Shown here: piece after piece, positions 18,201-28,600 of the stretch
Layout: each line of letters opens with the position of its first letter
Position numbering within the stretch: the first letter of the stretch is position 1
NCBI GenBank assembly: GCA_013388855.1
Contig: JACAEM010000026.1
Coordinates: forward strand, 60,016 to 124,015
DNA: 64,000 nt
Reading direction: 5' to 3'
From: Chloroflexota bacterium
Lineage (GTDB): Bacteria > Chloroflexota > Anaerolineae > Anaerolineales > Villigracilaceae
Position numbers and translations under genes: made by a program
The notes under the pieces: generated by a model
What the model saw: the letters and a program-made list of their open reading frames with translations, nothing else
What the model was told of the DNA's origin: nothing
Database searches by the model: none

Positions 18201-19276
18201 CAAGTTATACGTATTCGGGCGACGCAAACCACAGTGGTTCCACGGGATCGACGACGATCATCATCGCGCCCAAGCCTGTTACCGTAACTGCGGACGCAGG
18301 ACAATCCAAGGTGTTTGGTTCCGCCGACCCGATCTTCACTTATACCAGTGACCCGCTCATTGGCGGCGACGGCTTCACTGGCGCTCTGTCTCGTGTGGGC
18401 GGTGAAAACGTGGGCACATATCCCATTACCATCGGCACACTCTCCGCTGGCGATAACTACGTGTTGACCCTCGTCAGCAGCGATTTTGCCATCACTCCCG
18501 CCTCGGCCATATTGACCCTCGGAGACCTCAGCCAGGTCTATGATGGCTTGCCGAAGCCGGTCACTGTAACAACCGAACCGGCAGGGCTTGCCTATAGTGT
18601 CACCTATGACGGTTCGACCACTGTTCCCGTTAACCCCGGCAGCTATGCGGTTGTCGCCACGATCACCGACCCGAATTACACGGGGACCACGAGCGGAACT
18701 CTCGTAATTTTGGGCATTCATGATATTGCTCTGGTGCCCGGTTGGAACCTTGTGTCGTTCAACATTCATCCAACCAATACAAACATTGCTTCGGTTCTTT
18801 CGAGCATATCGGGCAACTTTGACCTGGTCTATGCCTGGGATGCAACCGGCGCCTCCGCGGGAAGCGGTAACTGGCTCAAGTACGACAATATTCCTTACTC
18901 GCCGGACAGCCTCACGGTCTTGGATGAGACGATGGGCTTCTGGATCCATATGACCGTGGCTGATACGCTGGAGGTCGTCGGCACGGTTCCAACCACGACC
19001 AACATCCCCCTGTTGGATAACGCAGGCGGCTGGAACCTGGTTGCCTATCCCTCCGCTGGGAACGGCTCTCTGCCGGACATCCTGTCGGATCATGGCGTGG
19101 GCAATGACTTTACACTGGTCTATGCCTACCACGCAAATGAGACTGTCGATCCGTGGAAATTGTTCGACCGTACTGCACCGATCTTCTCCAACGATCTTGC
19201 ACAACTAACCCCGGGCTGGGGCTATTGGATCAAAGTGAGCGCGGATCATACTTGGGTCATTGTGAATGTGCCGTAG
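15233..19276 (+). CDS. Giant secreted protein 1: beta-helices, PKD, MBG, GWNL module
   Basis: A 1347-residue secreted protein. A signal peptide (LLTIVTIFSMLITMPQMTVSA) is followed by two right-handed beta-helix regions. The first, ~31-255, starts VPGDYSTIQEAVNAA. The second, ~257-681, has many NNTV/NTIT-type turns as in NosD-like proteins. Then come an SSFFG module (~689-778, with WHSGTHTELN), a PKD domain (~780-860, YQWDFDGDGSYETTG), MBG/YDG-type domains (~862-1160, TYDGNPKPITVTT and VYDGLPKPVTVTT), and the C-terminal GWNL module (~1161-1347). I chose the ATG at 15233 because GGGAGG precedes it; an in-frame ATG six codons upstream lies inside the leader. The likely role is carbohydrate binding or cleavage, or adhesion, at the surface. 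No membrane anchor is seen. Confidence 0.88.
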   Translation: MNRISFRLLTIVTIFSMLITMPQMTVSAGNTINVPGDYSTIQEAVNAAAAGDVIQVAAGTYSVPDRIDLNKPNLTLSGAGSTSTFVQVSGTGERFYITAPGVTINGFGIQKTDKIGVQNIIYIGANDVSITNNEISGQFVIGDGDVSRAMVFAGGLSGLNISGNIIHDIRQPGYISGVTTGTISNNYVYLTKGWVVEQGNMTFINNTWGTGTNSNVYDIAILSTVDAGYYTDIPAMAAANNGAFIEDQRPASPTLSIVYVDGSVAVSGDGTARSPKKTILEGVARVVSGGTIHIAAGTYAENVVIDKSLIMTGAGQGNTIIQPAVSNPNPCSNSSLCGGAASNVFLVQSDNVVIHDLTVDGDNPALTSGIVRTGGGAPADLDARNGIIKNTTATYNGLEVYNVTVQNIYLRGIYSTNGSFNFHHNSVTNVQGDTGSIAMFAWGGPGTMANNTVSYANDGIAANHSNGIQFLNNTVTHSGSGVHTDNSGDGGGVADLIQGNTVSDCSTGGYGVWTFVPYLAPVIENNTITNCAVGLSAWGQGAPVTHQFINNTVNGPAKETGSVGVYITTDLISWGYTDISVNFTGNVITNNETGVYMTADPQSWNPDPYEAKTITATFHENQIFGNIYGVDKGTGGTIINDFINNWWGSATGPLAPDNPTGMGDSVVSGINYSPWCQNADCTSEEPPVLPSSFFGEIHINDGAPNVGDTLEAYLPDVPGVAASTTITTYLGNLVYSLDIPGTGATEGDTITFKINGRVVATSIWHSGTHTELNIHPPQALSGGPYEGDAGAAIHFTGAANDWGNDAAAYQWDFDGDGSYETTGQDVDHTWTDFGTYTVGLRVTDAQGGVGTATVTVTVNKVNATVTLGNLSQTYDGNPKPITVTTDPAGLNVDVTYDGSGTPPTDAGSYAVVATVTTPNYQGSASGTLVISKADTMTVVSGGGTFVYDGASHPATVTVTGAGDLNLTPSPVYSGSCSAAPVNVNDTPCTASYTYSGDANHSGSTGSTTIIIAPKPVTVTADAGQSKVFGSADPIFTYTSDPLIGGDGFTGALSRVGGENVGTYPITIGTLSAGDNYVLTLVSSDFAITPASAILTLGDLSQVYDGLPKPVTVTTEPAGLAYSVTYDGSTTVPVNPGSYAVVATITDPNYTGTTSGTLVILGIHDIALVPGWNLVSFNIHPTNTNIASVLSSISGNFDLVYAWDATGASAGSGNWLKYDNIPYSPDSLTVLDETMGFWIHMTVADTLEVVGTVPTTTNIPLLDNAGGWNLVAYPSAGNGSLPDILSDHGVGNDFTLVYAYHANETVDPWKLFDRTAPIFSNDLAQLTPGWGYWIKVSADHTWVIVNVP

Positions 19277-19301
19277 ATCATAGATCGGCGGGATAATCTT
19301 G

Positions 19302-19336
19302 GGACAGTTATCCTACAAAATGTAGGATAACTGTCC
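19302..19336. terminator. Perfect 16-bp hairpin after giant gene 1
   Basis: GGACAGTTATCCTACA and TGTAGGATAACTGTCC pair perfectly around AAA, starting 25 bases after the stop. No T-run follows, so it may be a terminator without a U-tract or an mRNA 3'-end stabiliser. The 331-base gap 19277-19607 holds this hairpin and the second leader; nothing else was seen. Confidence 0.65.
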
Positions 19337-19542
19337 GGATTATTCAAGTAAGATCAATGTCTGTAATTATTTGATAATTGTATTGGTTGCTCGTTTTTGC
19401 TAAGATAATTTTGGAGGAAGTTGGATGAGAGTTTGGCGGGGAGGTCTTAGGGGTTAAGGATTTCTGTAACTACCTGCGCATGATGTCCAGGCAGTGATGA
19501 TCTGATAACTTAATGTGGACGCTTATGGGTTATCAGGGAACA

Positions 19543-19607
19543 AATAGCGTAACCGGCCTTTCTGGCCGGTTATCTGTTTAAGTCCAGTTTTGTTCCGGGA
19601 GGGAACC
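19543..19607 (+). promoter_or_regulatory. Structured 5' leader of second giant gene (copy 2)
   Basis: Second copy of the leader at 15168. It has AACCGGCC-TTTCT-GGCCGGTT (same stem, loop one base longer), TGTTTAAGTCC, and GTTCCGGGAGGGAACC right before the ATG at 19608. From TGTTCC on, the two copies are the same through ATGAA. The Shine-Dalgarno GGGAGG again sits in the GTTCC/GGAAC hairpin. Confidence 0.6.
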
Positions 19608-22600
19608 ATGAATACGAGATTTGCTGAAAAAGTCCTGCGGTTGGTTTTTGTCTTCGTCTTCGTTGTGGGAACGGCTGGGGTGCCCACAACTCGTGCAGGA
19701 GCGAGCCCTCTTGCACAGGGAAACGGTTTGCATGCTGAATATCGGAATCTGGGAGGCACCGAGGTGATCCTCACCGTGCATGGAGAGGGTCCCATTAACC
19801 ACGGCTGGAATGGTTCTTGCCCGGACACGAATATGTACCAGAATGAATGCGGTTCCTGGGCGGGTATGTTCCATAGTTGGAGCCTGCTTGAGGAGACGTT
19901 GACCGGCTATATCGAAGCGCCTGCCACGGGGACCTATGAATTTCATGCTTGGATTGATGATTACCTACAGATCACCATCAACGGCGTCACGCAAACCGCA
20001 GATGATCTTGGCGGCGCTGGATATTCCATCGTGATGGATCTGGTGGAAGGACAGTTCTATCCTGTGACGATGGAGTACAAGAACAGGATGGGGAGTGCCA
20101 ATGTTGGTCTGTACTGGACGAAACCAGACGCCACCAGTCAATATGTGCCGAAACAGTATCTGTATACGGAAATACCAGTTCAAGCACCTGTCATCACCGA
20201 AGGGGCTTCGGTTTCTGTAAGCATGTCTAAAAACGGGACGCCCAAACCATTCAATCTGACCCTGAATGCTACTGATGTCAATATGGGCGATGTCCTGACC
20301 TGGAGCGTTTCCTCCCCAGCGACAAACGGGACTGCCAACGCCAGCGGCACAGGCACTTCGGTGACGGTGGGATATACCCCGAACACCGATTACACCGGAT
20401 CAGATAGCTTTGTTGTCCAGGTGGATGATGGGAATGGGGGAACGGATTCGGTCACGGTGAACGTGACCATTGGTGCGGTGACCCTCTACGTGCCGGATGA
20501 CTATTCGACCATCCAAGCCGCCGTGGATGCGGCAAACCCCAGCGATACGGTGTTCGTCCGCGCAGGGACCTATTATGAGCATGTGGTCATCAACAAATCC
20601 CTGATCCTGCAGGGAGAGGATAAAACCACGACGATCATCGACGGCAGTGGAAGCGGGTATGGCATCCACATGCCTTCGACCGATAATGTGTCGATCTCCG
20701 ATTTCACGGTCAGAAATACCCAATATGGAATCTTCTTCACCTCCGGAGCTACGTACAACACGGTCAGCGATGTGATTGCCACCGATAGTGTCCACGGGAT
20801 CAATAATCACGACCAGAACAATAGCAATAATACTTTCCAAAATGTTGAAGTGTACGGGAATTCGAATATTGGTATTGTTGCATATTTAGGCTCAAATAAT
20901 CTGAACATTCTTGATTCTAATATTCATGATAATGGCGCTTCCGGTGTCCAGATTGGTTGGTCTTCCAACTGGGTGGTGAGCGGTAACACCATTACAGGGA
21001 ATATCGGTCCCGGCATATCACTGGATACTGCCTCTCATGGAACGATCACGAACAACACCATGATGAATAACAGCACGGGCATTTCCTTTAGCGGCTGGGG
21101 GCCGGAATATAATAACGTCACATCTAATGTCATCCGTAACAATACGATCGGGCTGGACTTCTCATGCGATGCCCGCTATAACACAGTCACCGAAAACGAG
21201 ATCTCCGGCAGCGCCAAAGGTGTTGTGATCAGTCGGAATGACGCCTGCCCGAACTACGCGAATACTTTCCATCACAATACGTTCAAGAACAATACAATCC
21301 ATGCCCAGGATGACGAGGAGCGTTATGGCGGCAACACCTGGGACAATGGCTATCCATCCGGTGGTAATTCCTGGGATACCTACACAGGCTTGGATATGTT
21401 CCATGGCGCGGCACAGGATATTCCGGGTTCGGACGGCATCGGAGATACAGCTTATGTGATTCGCGCCGGGCTGGATGTGGATCGATATCCACTCTACGCA
21501 CCGGTGAAAGTTGGTCTCGTTACCGACGTGGGCGGCACTGCTGACAACGGTTGGAACTGGCTGGCAAATCAGGGCTTGCTTCAGGCGGAAACTGAGCTTG
21601 GCATCGATGGCACGCTGTATGAACCTGCTAGCAGTGATGAATATGCCACGCTTATACAACAATGTGTCAGCGATGGGAACAAACTATGCATTGGCGCCAG
21701 TTTCCTGCTGGCAGATGATCTCGTCGCAGCCGCCAATGCCAACCCAGATGTGAAGTTTGTGATTATAGATTATTCACCCGAGAATCCGCCTGCCAACCTG
21801 CGCGGCATCTCGTTCGATGCCAAGCAGGCGGGGTACCTGGCAGGCGCGCTGGCTGGCAAGATGACCGGAAGCAACAAGGTCGGCGTGGTGGGCGGAATGG
21901 AGATCCCGCCGGTTGTCGCCTTTGCCGAGGGATATCGCAACGGTGCTCAATGTGCGAATTCCAATGCCAATGTGACGATCAACTATACCGGCTCCTTTAA
22001 TGATCCGATTCTTGGAGAAACGACCGCCCAGACCATGATCGCCGATGGGGCGGATGTCATCTTTGCCGCAGCAGGCGAAACTGGCAATGGAGCGATCCTC
22101 TACAGTTCGCAACATGAGGTCTGGAGCATTGGCGTCGATACCGACCAGTATATTTCCGTGTTTGGAAATGGCACGGTGGATGGTTCAGACAAACTGCTCA
22201 CCAGCGCCATGAAGAACCTGGACTTTGGCGTCAAACAGACTATCAGCGATTATCTGCATGGCAACTTCTCCTCCGGCACAGTAACATATTATCTGGCAGA
22301 TGGCGGCGTGGGGCTGGCTCCCTACCACGAGACGGATGATGATGTTCCGGCGGATGTCAAGAGTTACGTGGATGGCGTAAAGGCAGGGATTATTGGTGGG
22401 AGTATCAATATTGATGATTCGTGCCGCGCTGATCCATGGGCAGTTGTTGCAGAATGGCTCTGGGGCCCCTTCAATATGGACTTCGATGGAGCGGGGAATC
22501 TTTACGTTGCCAATGAGGGAAGTGAGGGGGGCGGAGACAAGGTCTCGAAGATTACGCCGGAGGGGGTGATCTCGACCTTCTCCACAGGTTATGCTGGCGC

Positions 22601-25600
22601 GGCAGGGGTGGACTTCAATGCCAATGGCGTCCTGTACGTATCAGACGACACGAACAGAGTCTTTTTCTTGGATGAATTTGGCAATAGGACAGTGTTTGTC
22701 GACTCCACTGCAAATCTTAGTAATCCGAATGCCATCGCCATAGACGCACAAAATAATTTATATGCTGTTAGCGCAGGCGGCTTCGTATCCAAATTTGCGT
22801 CGGATGGCAGTCTGATCGAGTTATACCTTGCAGATGGTCTTGATACACCTCAAGGGATTGTCATTGACGATCAACTGGGTAAGATCTATGTTTCAGATGC
22901 CGGGGGAAATGTGTACCAAATCGATATGAACATGGTGGGGAAAACACTCTATGCACAGACCAACACACATACAGGTGGCGGGCTCGCTCGTGATGCCGAC
23001 GGCAATATTTATCTGTCCGCTTGGGATCAGGGAGTGGTATATCGTATTGATGCGTTGACCCAACAGACAACGGTTTGTCTGAGTGGATTGAATACTCCGC
23101 GCGGGCTTGCAGTCGGACCAACAGGCCGGTTGTATGTCACGGAGTATTACATTGGGCGTATTCTAAGCGCGAGCGGTTGTACCGATGAACCCGCGCCTGG
23201 TTACCAACTGCATCCATCCTTCAATATTTGGGATTTGAATCAGGTCCATGGCTATGGCTGGCCCAATACTCAGATCACCCTTACAATCGATGATCCAGTG
23301 ACACAGCAATCGCCTGATTACACCGTTACCCAGCCGACTGGTCCCACAGACTGGGACCCGAGCGGACATTCGGTCCGGTTTTTCGTAACTCCAAATTTTA
23401 TGATGCAAAGCGGTCACATTGTTACTTTGGCCGGCGGTTCCTATACCAGATCTCATACCATTACCGAAGTGACTGCATCGAGCATAAGCGCTGATACAAA
23501 CATTGTTACAGGCACTGCGGCAGCCGGCAGCGATGTGCGCATCGAGAACAAATGGGATAGCAGCATTTGGCGGCATGAGGTCGCCGCGCCGGATGGGAGT
23601 TGGACAGCTGATTTCAATACAACAGGGGATGAAGCGGGTGAGACAATTGCCGATATTAAACCCGGTGAAGAATATCATGTTGGGCAAAGCGATGAGGATG
23701 GTGATGGAACCTGGTGGTATCTGCGACTGCCCAATCCATCCTTCTCTGCCCGAAAGAACGAGAATCAGGTTCACGGTTACGAGTGGCCACTGGGCTCTTC
23801 AGTCACGTTGACCATTGATGACCCCGATAACGGTGTAGGAACGGATTACACCGATACCCAGACCGTTGTTGTGGCAGATTGGGATCCGAATCAGACCTTC
23901 GTCCGGTTTGACCTTGGAGCGTTCATACTCGAATCCGGTCAACTGGTGAGCATGTCCCAGGGCGGAACGACCAAAACCCATACCGTGACCAATCTGACGG
24001 TCACGGCTGTGGACCCGGCGTTGGATACCGTGTCGGGCACGGCTGTACCTGGCTCACAGGTGGATGTGGGGCACATTTACTGTGATCAGAATGGTTGCAC
24101 TGGTTTCCGACGTGTAACCGCCGATACGAACGGCAATTGGATCGCTGACTTTGCCCATGTGGGCGAGGACAACGATGAGCAGGATATTATCGATATTAAG
24201 GTAGGCACCGGCAGTGAAGCCCGTCAATGCGATGAAGATGGCGAATGTACAACGTATGGCTGGCATGTTCCCAATCCGAGCATTGGTGTGCGGGCAAATG
24301 ATGACCGTATCGAAGGCTGGGAATGGACTCTTGGTTCGACCATCACAGTGTCTGTGGATGACCCGGTCACTCCCACTTCGCCGGATATTACAAGGACGGC
24401 CGTGGTCTATGAAGCCTCCTGGAACCCCGGAGAATATCGCTTCGATGTTGATTTGAGAAATATATACGATGTCAAGACGGGTGATACCGTCACTGCCACC
24501 GATGGCACCACGACCAAGACTCATACCGTCACATCTCTGGCATTCACCGATGTCAATATGGATACCGATGTGGTCACTGGTGTGGCAGCGGCAGGTTCAA
24601 CGGTGGCTATCTGGGCTTGCGACAGTTTCAATTGCTACAACTACGCCCCGGATCCAGTGGCGGACGGGGATGGTGTTTGGTCTGTCGACTTTACCCCCAT
24701 CTTTGACATTACCTACGGCACTTGGATAGATTCCTCTCAGAATGATGAGGATGGCGATGGCACCTTCTTTGGGAAGAATATGCCGAATCCCAGGATCAAT
24801 GTCCGCGCCAATGACAATAATATTGAAGGTCAGGAATGGACATTGGGCTCAACGGTCACTGTTACTGTGGATGACCCCCTGACTCCTGTCTCGCCGGATA
24901 TTACAAGGACGGCTGTGGTCTACGAAGCCTCCTGGAACCCCGGAGAATATCGCTTCGAGATCAAGCTTGAAGGTGAATTCGACATAAAGGCGAGTGATAT
25001 TGTCACTGCCACTGATGGCACGATCACCAAGACTCACACGGTCACTTCCCTTGCCTTTACCAGCATAGATGTTGATACCGATGTCGTCACCGGTACGGCG
25101 CAGGCGGGCTCCAATGTGGATATTTGGGCATGCGACAATAACAACTGCTACAACGGTCCAACTGTGACTGCCGATGGAAACGGCAATTGGTCTGTCGACT
25201 TTACAGGTATCTATGATATTGTCCACGGCACCTGGGTCGATTCCTCTCAGAACGACGAGGACGGAGACGGCACCTATTATGGACAGCACGTACCCAATCC
25301 GCGTATCAACGCCCGCTTGAACGAGAACGCGGTGGAAGGGTATGAGTTCCAGGGCGACACGAACGTCACCCTGCAGATCGACGACCCCAACACGCCTGAA
25401 CCAGTGGATTACACCGCCTCACAGTATGCCTATTACACGGGCAGCCTCTATAACACCAGCCTGCGCTTCGACCTGGGTGAAGATTTCACCCTCGCCAGTG
25501 GGCAAACGATCACCATGACCGACGGCTTCACGACCAGGACTCTCATAGTTGACACGCTGGATGTGACCGGCTGGAACGTGCCCGCGGACACCATCTCAGG

Positions 25601-28600
25601 CACCGCTCCCGCCTCCGCCGATATCTGGTTCGACCTCTGGGCGGATACCGGCACCCTGACCCGCCACTTCACGGCGGATGCAGGCGGCGGCTGGACAGCC
25701 GATTACAGCGCCTTCGGCGATGAGAACTTCGAACAGAACAAATACGACGTGGTCAACGGCACGAGCGGCGAGGTCCGCATAGACGACGCCGACGGCGATT
25801 CAACCTCTGTCACATGGACGGTCTACACCCCGTGGCTTGCGCCCGACACGGTCCCGCTGGTGGTGGGGATCACGCGGGACGTCAAACTCGCCCAGCCGCA
25901 ATACACTCTGGAAGACTGGAGTGTGTTCAACCTGCTCTACGAACCACTCTACCGCGTTTCACAGGCTGACAGTTCATTGATCCCCGCCGCCGCGACCGGC
26001 TACACCATCTCGCCGGATAGCAAAGTATTCACCTTCACCCTGCGGAACGACATGCTCTGGTCTGATGGACAGCCCGTCACCGCACAACATTACGCGGATG
26101 GTTTGTTGTGGCTTCTCGACCCGGCGACCTCGCCGATAGAGTATGGCATGGCTTATGCATCCCTGCTGTATGACATTCAGGGCGCTGAAGCATACAACAA
26201 TGGTTCTGTGACCGATCCGAATACAGTAGGCATTACCGCCCCGAATAACACAACCTTGCAGATTACATTGGCGCGCCCAGCCGTGCATTTGCCGCACATT
26301 CTGTCCATTCCGGGCATGATCCCGATCCGCAAAGACCTCATCACCCTGCACGGTTCAGAATGGGTTGCTCCAGCCAACTTTGTGGGTAATGGACCGTTCA
26401 AACTGCTCGAACATGATGGCACGCACTTCCTGTTTGGGAAGAATACAAATTACTACAATGCTGCCCAGGTGGACTTTCCCCAGATGGCGATGCCCATCAT
26501 CCCGGATACGAACGAACAGTTCGAAGCCTACAAGCGTGGCGAAGTGGATACCGTGATCGATGCACCGCAATCGGCTCTTGACGATGCAAATTACACCCCT
26601 GAACGCGTCTACTCTGCTTTACCTGGTTTCCATGACATCGAACTAAATGTTCAACGGACTCCAACAGATAATCCTCTTGTCCGCAAGGCGCTTGCCTCGG
26701 CAATCGACCGGCGTGCCCTGCTTGATACTGTACTGAATACCCCCTGGCGCCAGACGGCAACTGGCATTATTCCGCCGGAGTTTCCTGGCTACCAAGGGAA
26801 CGCGGTGGGTTACGAATACAACCTCACAGTTGCACAATCCCTGCTGACGCAGGCAGGCTATCCCGGCGGAACGGATCTTCCCACAATTCATTTATATGCC
26901 CGCAATACCATGCAAATTCCAGTGATCGATGCCATAGCAGATCAATGGCGAACGGGGCTGGGCGTTGCAGTGGAGACGCATTATCGACCCGATTTCGGAT
27001 CATGGATCAGCGGGTGCGAGGAGAATCCTGAAGCCTGCGAATATAACGGTTATCGCCTGGGATGGATTGTCGATTACTACGATGCACACAACATTCTTTA
27101 TGATCGGTTCAATCCAGATGCGACCTGGACGAAGCGTATCGGCTGGGATAATGCTCGTTATCGCGAACTGTTGGATTTGATCCGTGCGGAGCAGGACCCT
27201 GCCCAGCGCCTGGCGTACGTTCAGGAGGCGGAGCAGATCCTCGTCGAGGAGGATGCGGCGGTCATCCCGCTTTATTACTATGACCGCGTCAGCTTGGTCA
27301 AGCCGGGACTTTCCACCGTCTTCGGTATCGTTCCGTATTACGAACAATGGAACCTTGCCCCGGTGGCAATCAACGATGTTTATTCTACAAACAAGAATAC
27401 AACATTGAATGTGCCAGCCGAAACAGGCATCTTGGCGAACGATACCGATGTCGACCCGATCACGGCGGTGAAATTGACTGATCCTGCGCATGGCGCGCTT
27501 GCCCTCAACCTGGATGGCTCCTTCACCTACACACCGAATACAAACTTTGTCGGCAACGACTCGTTTACCTACCAGGCAAGTGACGGTATCTTGACCAGCA
27601 ATATTGCTACAGTGGCAATCCAGGTGGGCACTGGGACGCCTCCGCCGATGCCGTCGAGTTTCTATGGTGAGATTCACTTCTCCGACAATCCTCCAGAAGA
27701 GGGAGATATTGTCGAAGCCTATCTACCGATTGGGACGACCCCTGCCGCCACCGCTGTAATTGGCAACTATCAAGGAATGTTGATTTATGGCATCGACGTG
27801 CCCGGCGAAATTACATCTGAAGGCAGTACGATTACCTTCAAAGTCAATGGGCGCGTGGTTGCCACCGCCGTCTGGCATAGCGGCACGAACGTGCGGCTTG
27901 ATTTCCATCCGCCGCAAGTACTCCCCGGTGGACCTTATTCAGGCGATGAAGGCAACACAATTAGTTTTGTCGCCTCTGCTACTGACGCGGGCGATGACGC
28001 GGATACTTATCAATGGGACTGGGATAACGACGGCGCTTATGATGAAACAGGCAATCCGCTTACCCATACCTGGGCGGACAATGGAACATACACAGTAGGA
28101 CTGAAAGTAATTGATGTTCAGGGTGGAGAAGGGTCGACTGTGTTCACGGTCACTGTGAATAACATCTCGCCAACCGCGAACCTTGTCAATAACAGTCCGA
28201 CGAACGAAGGCAGTCCGGCTACCGTCACTTTTGCCGGGCAGACCGATCCATCCGGTGCAGACGAAAACGCAGGCTTCCATTATGCCTTTGCTTGTGACGG
28301 CGGCCCATTGGCGGATGCCACATATGAAAACAGCAGTACGGATGCTTCGACCACCTGTACATTCGATGATGGACCAAGCTCGCACGTGGTCCGCGCCCGT
28401 ATCATCGATCAAGATGACGGTTTTACGGAATACACTACAGAAGTGATTGTGGACAATATCGCGCCGACCGCAACTTTCAATGTGACTGCGATTGTTGACG
28501 AAGGCGGTGAGGTCACTGTATCACTGACGGACCCAATCGATGCGAGTACCGCCGATTTGACGGCAGGTTTCTGGTATGCCTTCGATTGCGGCGTGGGGTA

